Source: Symsagittifera roscoffensis
Taxonomy: Eukaryota; Xenacoelomorpha; Acoela; Convolutidae
NCBI RefSeq assembly: GCF_963678635.1
Contig: NC_087064.1
Coordinates: 16,049,802 to 16,113,801, forward strand
Reading direction: 5' to 3'
DNA length: 64,000 bases
Both the position numbers and the translations under genes were made by a program. The notes under the pieces are model-generated. The model was not told the DNA's origin. It ran no database searches and saw nothing but the letters and a program-made list of their open reading frames with translations. Numbering within the stretch: the first letter of the stretch is position 1; every line of letters begins with the position of its first letter. Of the stretch, positions 11,246-20,500 are shown one piece after another.

Positions 11246-13027
11246 ACTTCGTCAGTGTCCCAAGACCCTTGTCCTGAGAGTACTATCCCAAGGCTACTGT
11301 CCCAAGGCTAGTGTCCCAAGACTAGTGTCCCAAGACTACTGTCCCAAGGCTAGTGTCCCAAGACTAGTGTCCCAAGACTACTGTCCCAAGGCTAGTGTCC
11401 CAAGGCTAGTGTCCCAAGGATACTGTCCCAAGGCTAGTGCCCCAAGCCTAGTGTCCCAAGACTAGTGTCCCAAGGCTAGTGCCCCAAGCCTAGTGTCCCA
11501 AGACTACTGTCCCAAGGCTTAGTGTCCCAAGGCTAGTGTCCCAAGACTACTGTCCCAAGGCTTAGTGTCCCAAGGCTAGTGTCCCAAGACTACTGTCCCA
11601 AGGCTTAGTGTCCCAAGGCTAGTGTCCCAAGACTACTGTCCCAAGGCTAGTGTCCCAAGACTACTGTCCCAAGACTACTATCCCAAGGCTAGTGTCCCAA
11701 GACTACTGTCCCAAGGCTAGTGTCCCAAGACTAGTGTCCCAAGACTACTGTCCCAAGGCTAGTGTCCCAAGGATACTGTCCCAAGGCTAGTGCCCCAAGC
11801 CTAGTGTCCCAAGACTAGTGTCCCAAGGCTACTGTCCCAAGGCTAGTGTCCCAAGACTAGTGTCCCAAGACTACTGTCCCAAGGCTAGTGTCCCAAGACT
11901 AGTGTCCCAAGACTACTGTCCCAAGGCTAGTGTCCCAAGGCTAGTGTCCCAAGGATACTGTCCCAAGGCTAGTGCCCCAAGCCTAGTGTCCCAAGACTAG
12001 TGTCCCAAGGCTAGTGCCCCAAGCCTAGTGTCCCAAGACTACTGTCCCAAGGCTTAGTGTCCCAAGGCTAGTGTCCCAAGACTACTGTCCCAAGGCTTAG
12101 TGTCCCAAGGCTAGTGTCCCAAGACTACTGTCCCAAGGCTAGTGTCCCAAGACTACTGTCCCAAGACTACTATCCCAAGGCTAGTGTCCCAAGACTACTG
12201 TCCCAAGACCCTTGTCCCAAGACCCTTGTCCCAAGACCACTGTCCCAAGACCACTGTCCCAAGACCCTGTCCCAAGACCCTTGTCCCAAGACCACTGTCC
12301 CAAGACCACTGTCCCAAGACCACTGTCCCAAGACTGTATCAAGACTGTTCTGGTCCAACACTGTCCCAGGACTGCACTGTCCCAAGACTATCCCCAGACT
12401 GCTCTGTCCCAAGACTTCTTTGGCACTGTCCCAAGACTGTTGACAAGTGTCTGAGCGGTGGGACCTCTTTCTTCTTCGTTATGGGGATTTCTTGATTCAC
12501 TGTACCTTGTACCACCACTCAAGCTCTAGTAAAATTTTCCCAAAAACCCTCTCTTAAAAGCCAAATGCTGACCCCCCTTTTTCTTATTTCTTTTTAATTA
12601 CCTCTCTTTCAATGTTCCAAGCAACTTGAGACCAAAACCTGTACGCAGGTATCTTGTGATCACCTGTTCGTATAAAAACTAAACACAAATCCTCACCAAA
12701 ATGCAACAAAAATCCAAGCTAGAAAAAGTAATAAAAACGGAAAGATGAGCCCACCTAAAATTCAAAGGTGACCAATGTCTACCTTTTGTCGAAAAAAAAA
12801 TTGTCTGGTACCTAATTGCCACGCGTTTTCCTCCCCCCAACTAATAATCTTATTGGGTATCACCAGAATTGTCTACGTCCGTTCCCCCCTACCAATCCGA
12901 CCAGGGTACCTCCCTTAACTCAAGTTCAAATTTCGATATCCACTTATTGTAACCAACGCGTGTTAATGTCTAATATAACTAAGTCAACGATGTCGACTAA
13001 TTAGTTACTCTAATTTTCCCCGTTTTT
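11246..13027. repeat. Large tandem duplication, copy 2 (about 1.78 kb)
   Basis: Second copy of the block at 9493-11245, joined head to tail at a shared TTTTTAC. The unique segment at 12,450-13,027 repeats 10,668-11,245 without a difference I could find. Confidence 0.9.
11257..12442. repeat. 12-bp minisatellite, array 2
   Basis: Same GTCCCAAGRCTA units as array 1, with blocks of higher-order order shared with it. It differs by a net gain of about 29 bp. Confidence 0.95.
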
Positions 13028-13060
13028 ACAATTTACAACCGCCAACCTCTAACTTAACCA

Positions 13061-13130
13061 GCCCCCCTTCTAACCTCCCCCCTTTTTAGCCCCCCTTCTA
13101 ACCTCCCCCCTTTTTAGCCCCCCTTCTTAA
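13061..13130. repeat. Tandem C-tract repeats resembling reverse-strand polypurine tracts
   Basis: AGCCCCCCTTCTAACC followed by TCCCCCCTTTTT is present twice and started a third time, with a period near 28 bp. On the element's sense strand these are A5G6 and AAGGGGGG purine runs. Similar single tracts lie at about 10,786-10,800, 12,568-12,582 and 13,862-13,884. Confidence 0.7.
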
Positions 13131-13340
13131 GCCTAAAGTTACCTTAAGCGCCGGGTGCTAAACCTCTCAAGAGAAAACCGTAGACCTGTCTCCAGGCCTG
13201 CTCAAGTAAAAACGTTTCTCAAAACCGGGGGATATCGCTTATCCAATTTTACACTCATTTCCTATAATGTAATGTGAATTTTAACGATACCCGTTCTGCC
13301 CAACTTGAGAACTCGAGAACTGCCAAATCCTTCTTGGCTA

Positions 13341-13610
13341 CTTTCCCACTCGACTGGTCACCTCTTCCAGTCCAGTCTCCTATTGGTTCAGCTCAAGTAC
13401 TCCTGAACCACTTTCCCACTCGGCTGGTCACCTCTTCCAGTCAAGTCTCCTATTGGTTCAGTTCAAGTGCTCCTGAACCACTTTCCCACTCGGCTGGTCA
13501 CCTCTTCCAGTCAAGTCTCCTATTGGTTCAGCTCAAGTGTTCCTGAACCACTTTCCCAATCGGCTGGTCACCTCTTCCAGTCAAGTCTCCTATTGGTTCA
13601 GCTAAGTTCC
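13341..13610. repeat. Four tandem copies of a 70-bp repeat
   Basis: CTTTCCCACT starts at 13341, 13411 and 13481, and a CTTTCCCAAT variant at 13551, giving an exact 70-bp period. Each unit contains TGGTCACCTCTTCCAGTC and CTCCTATTGGTTCAG. ATTGG is a reverse CCAAT box. Few mismatches separate the copies. The period is not a multiple of three, so the open frame across it is not a gene. Confidence 0.95.
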
Positions 13611-14819
13611 AAGCTATCTAAAAACCCTTGACAACGCCCCACACTCGGGCACTTTATTGAGGTTACTGGGTTAAATTGCTAGGTTGATCGAAACGATCGA
13701 GCTTGTAAAACAGTATGGGTATACTATTTAATTAATATAAAGGTTTGATCCAACTGATCTGGTGTCAAAGTCACTGTCTTTTTTCGTTTTATGGTTTTTG
13801 TTCCTTTTTCTATTCTTTTTTTTTGTTTTTGTTTTGCTTTTTGTCTTTTTGCTCCTGTTTTTGTCCCCCTAGTTGCCCCCCTTTACTCGGTTAGCTAAGC
13901 CTCGTTCGGAGAGCGTACCAGGAAGTTTTCTCGAGTTTTCTTAAAAAGCTATCACGGTACAACCTGAAGGTTTGCACGTTCCTGTCGAACCGCACCGCCG
14001 GTTCTCTAGAATGGGCATTCAGCCCGAAGCTGTCTCAAGTAGGTTCGACTCCGTAGTCTTGATGTCGTAAACACCCAGGAGCGCCATAAAAACACTATGT
14101 AACATTCGTCTACTGCAGTCACACATGAGGCTTAAGAAAAATAGGCCCTATAACCATTGGCTCAAGAGTCAGGGACACTATCTCTTGTGTTTTTCTACCT
14201 CAAATCAGTCGGAGCCAATTCGGTTCGTTTGTGACATGAGACTACGACCCGTTACAGCTTAAAGGCTACTACTAAAATATCCCCCCACTCTAGAATTAAG
14301 AACGTCCCCATACTTAGGTCTCTAGATACCCAAAATACATGAACGCCGTTAAAAACCGGGTCGGAACAATCCGTTAAGTTACTTTTTATTAGACAGTGGA
14401 ACTTTGATCCATTTCAGATGGATCAACCGAAAACTCGCCTTGCCTCAACATAACAATTATAAAACACACTCTAGAAATTTAAATTGGTACTCACATTGTA
14501 GCACGCTCAAGAATTGGGAGTAATTAAGTCGGTAAGCAACTCAAGAAATAAATAATGTGACTAAATGAGTTTAATGTTTGTCAGTTTCAACAACAGGAAT
14601 AAGTTTGTACTCTAGAATGCAGTTTTATGTGGACCATTGGGACACTCAAGCTGTCCACTTTTCCACCGAAGGTTCACTCTGGTCCAGTTCGAATAGTTGA
14701 CCAGTTGGATAATTGTCCAGTTCTCAGGAACACTCTGTCTTCTATTTCAAATAGGACAGCTCTACTCTAGATTATTATTGTCTCGGAAATTGCGAATGGC
14801 AATTTCCTAGTGATTTATC
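13611..14819 (-). other. Outer noncoding part of the retroelement, rich in CTCNAG
   Basis: No coding potential seen. A T-rich run lies at 13,780-13,860, and a TATA-like TTAATTAATATAAAGG at about 13,727-13,742. CTCAAG, CTCTAG or CTCGAG occurs every 50-150 bp up to 14,765. An LTR may be hidden here but I cannot delimit it. Confidence 0.4.
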
Positions 14820-14989
14820 TTGCGACTTTCCCGCGATTGTCACTCGATTGTTCTGATTTCTCTTTTTCGGTTTTCAGTTATCGCGAGAAAATCGTGCATG
14901 ACAGGCTCCATTCGAATTTTTGAAAAATTAAATTTCACTCCAAAATCAAGTGTTTTTTGCTTCTTTCAAGGTCAAACTTCCAAATATGA

Positions 14990-15660
14990 CCGACTGGCTC
15001 AGGCAGTGCAGGACTTAATTTTCTGAAATCGCTTTCTAAGCTGATAAACCTTATTGGAGATGGCAAAATACCCGAACCCCTAAGACTTTTTTTTGGCGCA
15101 AAGATTATCGCCCTCATAAAGATAGACGGAGGGTTGAGACCTATTACTATAGGCAACACGCTGAGACGTATTGCGTCTAAATGCGCTGGAAGCACGGCCC
15201 TCTCCGAGCGGCAAAATTTTTTCGGAAACGTTCAGGTAGGATGCGGTACCAAACGAGGAGCAGAAAGAGCTGCGCACTCGTTTCGAAACCCTATTGAACG
15301 CGACGACAATCCAAAATGCTCTGTTCTTTTAAAACTAGATTGTAAGAATGCCTTTAACTCTCTAAATAGAGAAACAATGCTGAATCATGTTTATTCAAAT
15401 CGCCCCGAATTGTATAATTACACCCATTGCGCTTATGGTAGACCTAGTTACCTTTTTTACGCAAGTTCTGTCATAATGTCAGAAGACGCAACTCAGCAAG
15501 GTGATCCTGAAGCCACACCCCTTTTTGCGGAAACAATTCATACACTAGTCAAACAGTTGGAGTCAAAAATTAACATCTGTTATTTAGATGATGGAAACTT
15601 AGATATATATATGTTGCACGCATATATATGCGACGACGAAAAACGACAGGAAAATGAAAA
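14990..15660 (+). pseudogene. Fragment of a non-LTR-like reverse transcriptase
   Basis: An open frame carries successive RT landmarks: GDGKIPEPLRL then KIIALIKIDGGLRPITIGN (RT motif 1 region of elements using LxPLxK..G.RPI), GTKRGAERAAHS, VLLKLDCKNAFNSLNRE (catalytic motif A with D), QQGDPEATPLF (motif B) and ICYLDDGNL (motif C, YLDD instead of YADD). Upstream the frame closes at a TGA (about 14,985). Downstream the homology ends abruptly after the DD motif in an AT-rich inverted repeat. No endonuclease or 3' tail is visible, so this is a truncated, dead copy about 220 residues long. It belongs to a family of RTs common in invertebrate genomes; I cannot name the clade. Confidence 0.75.
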
Positions 15661-15837
15661 ATATTCAAGAAAGACAAGCGAATTGACTTAAACTCATGAC
15701 TACGAAAACTTGGAAATGTTAATCTTGACAATTGTTATTAGCTCTTGAAACAAAACGAGGACACTTATTAAATAGAAAAACTTGAGATAAAACAGGTTTC
15801 ACATATTTCGAGTTCACAATCCCTGTCAGGAAGAGTT

Positions 15838-16008
15838 TTCGACTGGAAGAGTCCTCGCTCGCAAGCAAAACCTGTCTCATCCTCATTAGTACTTGCCAAA
15901 ATGACGAACCTGAATCTAGCGTATTAAAAAAAAATGTAAGATCTTATTTGGTAAGCTCTCGTCTATTCTGGATATGGGATAGGCATATTTCACCGTGACT
16001 GATTTCAG
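15838..16008 (-). pseudogene. 170-bp relic of a gypsy RT
   Basis: Aligns by eye with 4828-5004 of the intact-looking Pol. Shared words include CTCGC..GCAA.CCTGTCTC, ACTTGCCAAAA, AAGCTCTCGTC, ATGGGATAGGCAT and TTCACCGTGAC, with numerous substitutions and small indels. It covers the RT segment around DAYPIP to FACELGLF. It is broken and lies 180 bp upstream of the eIF1 start codon, so it may form part of that gene's promoter region. Confidence 0.75.
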
Positions 16009-16165
16009 AGGTGTGGATCTTTTACCAGACCACAATACAAGAACTCAATTATCTGACGTTTTTGAATTTTGGCATCACCCGTGTCAAAATTTTCGTGGTA
16101 GTAATCAATATTTATACCGTATGTGGCGTAAAGCTCTGACTAATATCTTCAATTTCCAAATACGC

Positions 16166-16182
16166 TATCAATCCTTTTCTAG
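16166..16182 (+). promoter_or_regulatory. 3' splice acceptor just upstream of the eIF1 start
   Basis: The sequence ATCAATCCTTTTCTAG ends 6 bases before the start codon. No upstream exon is evident. It is a candidate trans-splice acceptor or the end of a 5'UTR intron. Confidence 0.5.
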
Positions 16183-16188
16183 GAAAAC

Positions 16189-19100
16189 ATGGCGACAATT
16201 CTGAATTTAGCGAGTACGAAAACGGATCAAGCTTTTGATTCCAAAGAAGAAGGAACTCTCTCCATTCAAACAAATGACATTCACATACGTATCCAACAAC
16301 GAAGTGGACGCAAAACTTTAACGACAATTCAAGGTAAAGAATATATAACATACCGACAGCTGTTTCATTTTACTGTTTTAAGGTGCGTTCTTCAGGGATA
16401 GTTTCTTGTTTCATTGGATATATTTTTATTAGACGAAACTCTGAAATTAAATTTTATTTGTACTAATATTGCCTTTTGCCAGATCAGAAAATCAAATTGT
16501 CAATCGGCGAGTGCGTAAAGCTCCCCTTTATAGCTTACTAAAAAATAAGTCAAAGTAATTCTCGGTCTTATGAGGAACGACTTATCATTGTGAGTCTTTT
16601 TTGTGAGAATAAAGTCTTTTTCTAGTTGCTAAGTTTTTTCCGAGATGTACATTTTTGGTATTTATGCGATTGTTTTTGTTCCGACCTCTACACCATCCCC
16701 AGGGGGAAAAGATTTATGGGCTAGGGTGATTTTTAAAATTATAATTACCCTTGCGATAAGCAAGGGGATTGCAATCGGTTACTAGATGTATTTCCCGTTC
16801 ATTTACAGAGTGGTCAATTTTGTAGGAATAATAAGTTTCGAGACATGCTCAATCTCTTGAAATATCAAATGAAACTGCCTTCATTGAAGTAGGTGGAGTC
16901 TGTTTAGTTACTAATCTTTTTTCAGATAGTTACTCGTTTTTTTTTTATTTTTGAGGATCACAGGGGGATAAGTTAGTGAGGCACCTCCTAGAGTGGTGAA
17001 GTCCTTTGCGGCGGGGCTCGCAAGATCGGATCTACCCCGGTGTATCATGGGGAATTGGTCTGAGCTTTTGGGCTGTCGGGCGGGTATTGTATTTCCTATT
17101 GCCTGCGCGATGCATTGGATCACGTGCTTCCAATATTCACCGACGGTTCATCAAACGAGACCATTTCTGCCAACGTCACACGACGCATTGCACAATGCTC
17201 AAAGACGTAAGTGCGAACCTTGGAGAGCCTTGCTTCGGCAAACGTAAACCTTGGGGGTCACTCGACATTTTTGCATTGCGCTTGCCATGTTTGGATCCGG
17301 TTTTGGAAACCACCAAACTTGTGTCATTAGTAGTCTCACAGGTCTTCGGATAGAGACGACTATTGTGACAACTTTCTGCGGGAAACTGTGTTCTACAGAA
17401 TCCCCTGATGATTGCGAAAGCTGTTAGTGGAAAATGGGCTTTCCCGAAGTTGCCATGAATGGTAACCGCCGCAATGCTTTTAGTAACTCTATTTATGATG
17501 GCCATTTATGAGGACTCACGAGTATACTGAGGACTCAATTTTTTTCAGATTGATATTTGAATTTTTGATTTTTTTTCGGACTCGTTTTTGGTTTTCGGCC
17601 TAGTTTCTGTCGGTTCATTTTCCGTTTTTAATGGTACCAATAAAGTCATTTTTAGACGGTTTGGTTCATTAGAAGAAAGGGTTCAAAAGAAGAAAATAAT
17701 TGCGGATATTTTTCTTGTGCAAGAAACATTGACTTTGCGTGAAAACTTAGCTCTACTTTGCTCAAAAACTACCCTCCAAAATCAGGGTTATAAAAAAATT
17801 AAAAAATATGTGGGAATCTTCTCAATGTAAGCAGCTGCGCCCTGTTTTTTGCGAAAAATTAGTTATAATTCTCGGAGAAGTCAAGTTTTGATATTTTGTC
17901 GGAAACTTTCGATTTTTCTCAAAAATTACCCTGCCAAGTCTAAGGCTATTGGTTCTGTCGAGAAACCCGGTTGTGGGAATTCTCTCTGCGTTAACGGCTA
18001 CACCATACTTCAAGTAGAAAAAATGGCTTCTCGGAAAAGTAAAAATTTTGAGCTGTCCCTTTTTTAGAAATATTTTGACTGATCTCAACAACTACCCTGC
18101 CAATGTTATGATATTTCTCATTATTGCAGTTTTGCACCTATATCAGGAGCCTTTTGTAAATCAAATAACGAAAAATTTAGATTTTTTTGGGCTAACCTTT
18201 TATCTATCTATTATATAATTAAATGCGGGCTTCACTGTCTCGCCATGTTTAAGCTTTTTCAACGTATTATTTTTGCATGTTTAACAAAAGAATTTTTTCA
18301 CGTTTAAGCTATATCCGTATTTTGCAATCGTTAAAAGTTTTTTGGTTTTTCCTGCTTGACTTCAATGTTTAAATTCCTGTCGTTGAAATTGTGAGTGTAC
18401 TCTTAGGAGTTGTGAAGCTTGCCTCTGAATATGACTGCTCAAATTCTTGTTGTTTTCAAGATTTGAACCTTTTTGAGGCTTTTTCAAGATTTTTCAAAAA
18501 ATTTAGATTTAAAAAATTTAACAAATTTTTAAGTTCCCATCTATTTGACTCCAAATATGACTGCTCATATCCGTGTAGTTTTCGAGGTATGATGTTTTTT
18601 GTGATTTTTTGAATTTAGAATTTCACAGCCCTGTAATTGAGAACTGGGAAAGTACTCTCAAAGGTTGTGAGGCTTGTATCCGAATATGATTGCTGAAATT
18701 TTTAGAGTTTTCCAGATATGACGTTTTTTGTGATTTTTTTTTTTCAAAAATTTCACCACATTAAACTCAAATTAATAACGTTTAAAGAAATTGAATTTTT
18801 CAACTCTGTAGTTGGGTACTGTCAGTGGTACAACGTCAAGTCTTTGTAGTTTTTGAGATATGACGTTGTTTATACTTTTAAAAAATTTGTAGAAACTTTT
18901 TATATGAATTTTCTCATAATTTGAATTTCTCAAAGCTGTAGTTGGGTACTGTGAGAGTACTCTCAGGAGTTGCAAATCTCGCGTTAAAATGCGACTGCTC
19001 AATGTCTTTTAGTTTCCAAGGTGTGACGTGTTTTTTATGTCATTTTGAATAAAAGAATTTAGATAAAAAAACTTCAGAGTTTCATGGTTTTTCTAACTTT

Positions 19101-20277
19101 GAATTGAAAAAAACTTGAATAAAAAAATTTTTCTTCCAAATTTGAAATTACCAGTACAACCCTGTAATTGGGGGCTGTCAGAGTACACTCAAAAGATGCA
19201 GATTTTATTTCCTACATATGCGGTTTTTTATGAGTTGTTAACTATTAGAATCCTTGTAGTTTTCGAGATATGACGTTTTTAGTTATTTTTCAAAAAAATT
19301 TCAGGAAACTCGAGCGAAAACTTTTTTCATCAACATTTGAAATTCTTAATCCTCTAGTTGGTTGCTATCAGAGTACTCTCAAGTGTTGCGAACCTTGCCT
19401 CCAAAATTCTTAAAGTTTTCAAGATATGACGTTTTTTGTGATTGTTTCAAAGTTATTCAGAAAACTTCAATATCATTTTTCAAAATTTGAAATTCCTAGT
19501 CCTGTATTTGGGGTAGGATGCCGTCAAGGTACTCGTAGGGGTTGCGAATCTTGCCTCCAAATATGACTCTTCAAATCCTTGTAGTTTTCGAGATATGAGG
19601 TTTTTTAAATGATTTTTCCAAAATTTTCAATAAATTTAGTTTTACAAAATTCTCAAAAATTAAGAAGTCTAACCCTATAATTGGGTGCTTCCAGGGTACT
19701 CTCAGGAGTTGTAAGTCATGCCTCCAAATATGACTACTCAAATATTTGTAGTTTTTGAGATTTGACGTTTTCCAGATTTGACGCAAAATTGGAATTAAAA
19801 AAAATAATTTACAAAAATTGGAATTACCAACCCTGTAATTGTCAGAGTACACTAAAAGCCTGCAAATCTTGTTTCCAATATATGCATTTTTTCATGAGTT
19901 GTCAAAAATTCTCAGCACCGGAAGTGATTACACGCTAATTTTTTAATTAATTGTGCTCGCAAGATTCTGCTACTTGCTCAGCTTTTGGCTCTGTTTTATT
20001 TTGGGGTTGATTTGTTATTATGATAGTTACGAACGTACGTTTTTGCTTTTTAAATTTCATTCAATGAAGTTTTGTTTTAGGTTTGTCTGAAAAATGGGAT
20101 ATGCCTAAGATGGTGAGGTACATCAAAAAGGTTTTTGCCTGCAATGGAACAGTTATCAATCACCAAGAATATGGACAAGTGATCCAACTGCAAGGAGACA
20201 AAAGAAAAGATATGCACATGTTTCTTACCCAAGGAGGTTTTGCTTCACATGAGCAAGTCAAAGTGCATGGATTTTAA
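16189..20277 (+). CDS. EIF1: Translation initiation factor eIF1 (SUI1 family), 2 exons
   Basis: Exon 1 is 16189-16333 and exon 2 is 20081-20277, joined in phase 1 by a 3.75-kb intron (CAAG/GTAAAG ... TTTTAG/GTTTG). The product is 113 residues, the usual eIF1 length. Exon 1 contains IHIRIQQRSGRKTLTTIQG; exon 2 contains KKVFACNGTV, EYGQVIQLQGDKRKD and the terminal QVKVHGF, all hallmarks of eIF1. eIF1 binds the 40S subunit near the P site and enforces AUG selection during scanning. The poorly conserved N-terminus (ATILNLASTKTD) is typical. The ATG has a good context (AAAACATGG). It is the first gene of the plus-strand cluster; AATAAA lies 167 bp after the stop. The intron carries two satellite-like arrays and a GC-rich island. 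Confidence 0.95.
16748..16766. repeat. Hairpin motif CCCTTGC-GATAA-GCAAGGG
   Basis: Perfect 7-bp inverted repeat with a 5-base loop, followed by a T.TTGCAAT.GG.T.CTAGA segment. The same hairpin with the same right flank recurs at 58078-58096, so it is the conserved edge of a dispersed repeat. Confidence 0.8.
16960..17510. other. GC-rich island of unknown nature inside the eIF1 intron
   Basis: About 550 bp with clearly higher GC content and more CpG than the AT-rich flanks. Short open frames exist on both strands (for example minus 17505-17176, 109 codons) but I recognise no domain in any of them. It could be a decayed mobile-element fragment. The edges are set by composition only. Confidence 0.45.
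17755..18115. repeat. Satellite-like family A, three units
   Basis: Three diverged units near 17767, 17920 and 18080, each with CTCAAAAACTACCCTGCCAA or a variant, spaced 153-160 bp. The same family recurs at 59750-60800, 62530-63120 and singly in SDHA intron 8. Confidence 0.75.
18380..19900. repeat. Satellite-like family B, about nine diverged units
   Basis: Units contain GTTTTCGAGATATGACG, then an A/T-rich stretch, CCTGTAATTGGG..CTGTCAGAGTACTCTCAGGAG (written with its gaps) and TTGCCTCCAAATATGACTGC. GATATGACG-like cores fall near 18585, 18710, 18850, 19015, 19262, 19420, 19588 and 19755, so spacing ranges from about 130 to 170 bp with one longer gap. Identity between units is moderate. A shorter block of the same family lies at 58890-59260. 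Confidence 0.8.
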
Positions 20278-20443
20278 ATTAATAATTGTTTTTGAAAATG
20301 ATATGGATATGCAATTATCATAACATGTCGTTATCGTACAGTTTGTGTAATCAACAAAGCTTCTAATTTGTGGTTTTTAATTACTTACCAAGTCTTGCTA
20401 TTGAGATGAGAAAATCGAAGTCAAGAATCTTTCAATTTTTCTA

Positions 20444-20449
20444 AATAAA
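20444..20449 (+). terminator. Polyadenylation signal AATAAA after eIF1
   Basis: AATAAA lies 167 bp after the eIF1 stop and about 40 bp before the acceptor that precedes the next gene, the arrangement expected at an operon junction. Confidence 0.5.
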
Positions 20450-20475
20450 AATTGCCCAAAAAAGCTGCTGACCAT

Positions 20476-20491
20476 ATTCAATCGTTTTCAG
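20476..20491 (+). promoter_or_regulatory. 3' splice acceptor upstream of the GANP start
   Basis: TATTCAATCGTTTTCAG ends 9 bases before the ATG at 20501. The spacer to the eIF1 stop is only 213 bp, leaving little room for a separate promoter and 5' exon. Confidence 0.55.
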
Positions 20492-20500
20492 ATTATTATA

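Larger units (their letters stand above)
1..14770 (-). mobile_element. Ty3/gypsy-type retroelement, large, with defective Pol
   Basis: A minus-strand Gag-Pol frame (9142 to 338) has the gypsy order protease, RT, RNase H, integrase. Long noncoding flanks share a compositional signature: the hexamer CTCNAG is strongly over-represented from the left edge to about 14,765 and becomes rare afterwards, so I infer that the 5' noncoding part extends to roughly there. The left edge lies beyond the window. I searched by eye for a repeat of the left flank on the right side and found none, so no LTRs, primer-binding site or target duplication can be given. The right limit is therefore an estimate. Two nonsense codons in RT suggest this copy cannot move by itself. 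Confidence 0.8.

Noticed and set aside
9508-12442. Regular repeats resembling a CRISPR array
   Set aside because: Units are contiguous 12-13 bp without unique spacers, in an animal genome.
13274-13546. 90-codon frame across the 70-bp repeats
   Set aside because: The period of 70 shifts frame in each unit and the product has no family resemblance.
17176-17505. 109-codon minus-strand frame in the GC-rich island
   Set aside because: No domain recognised, no splice or start context; the length is compatible with chance in GC-rich DNA.
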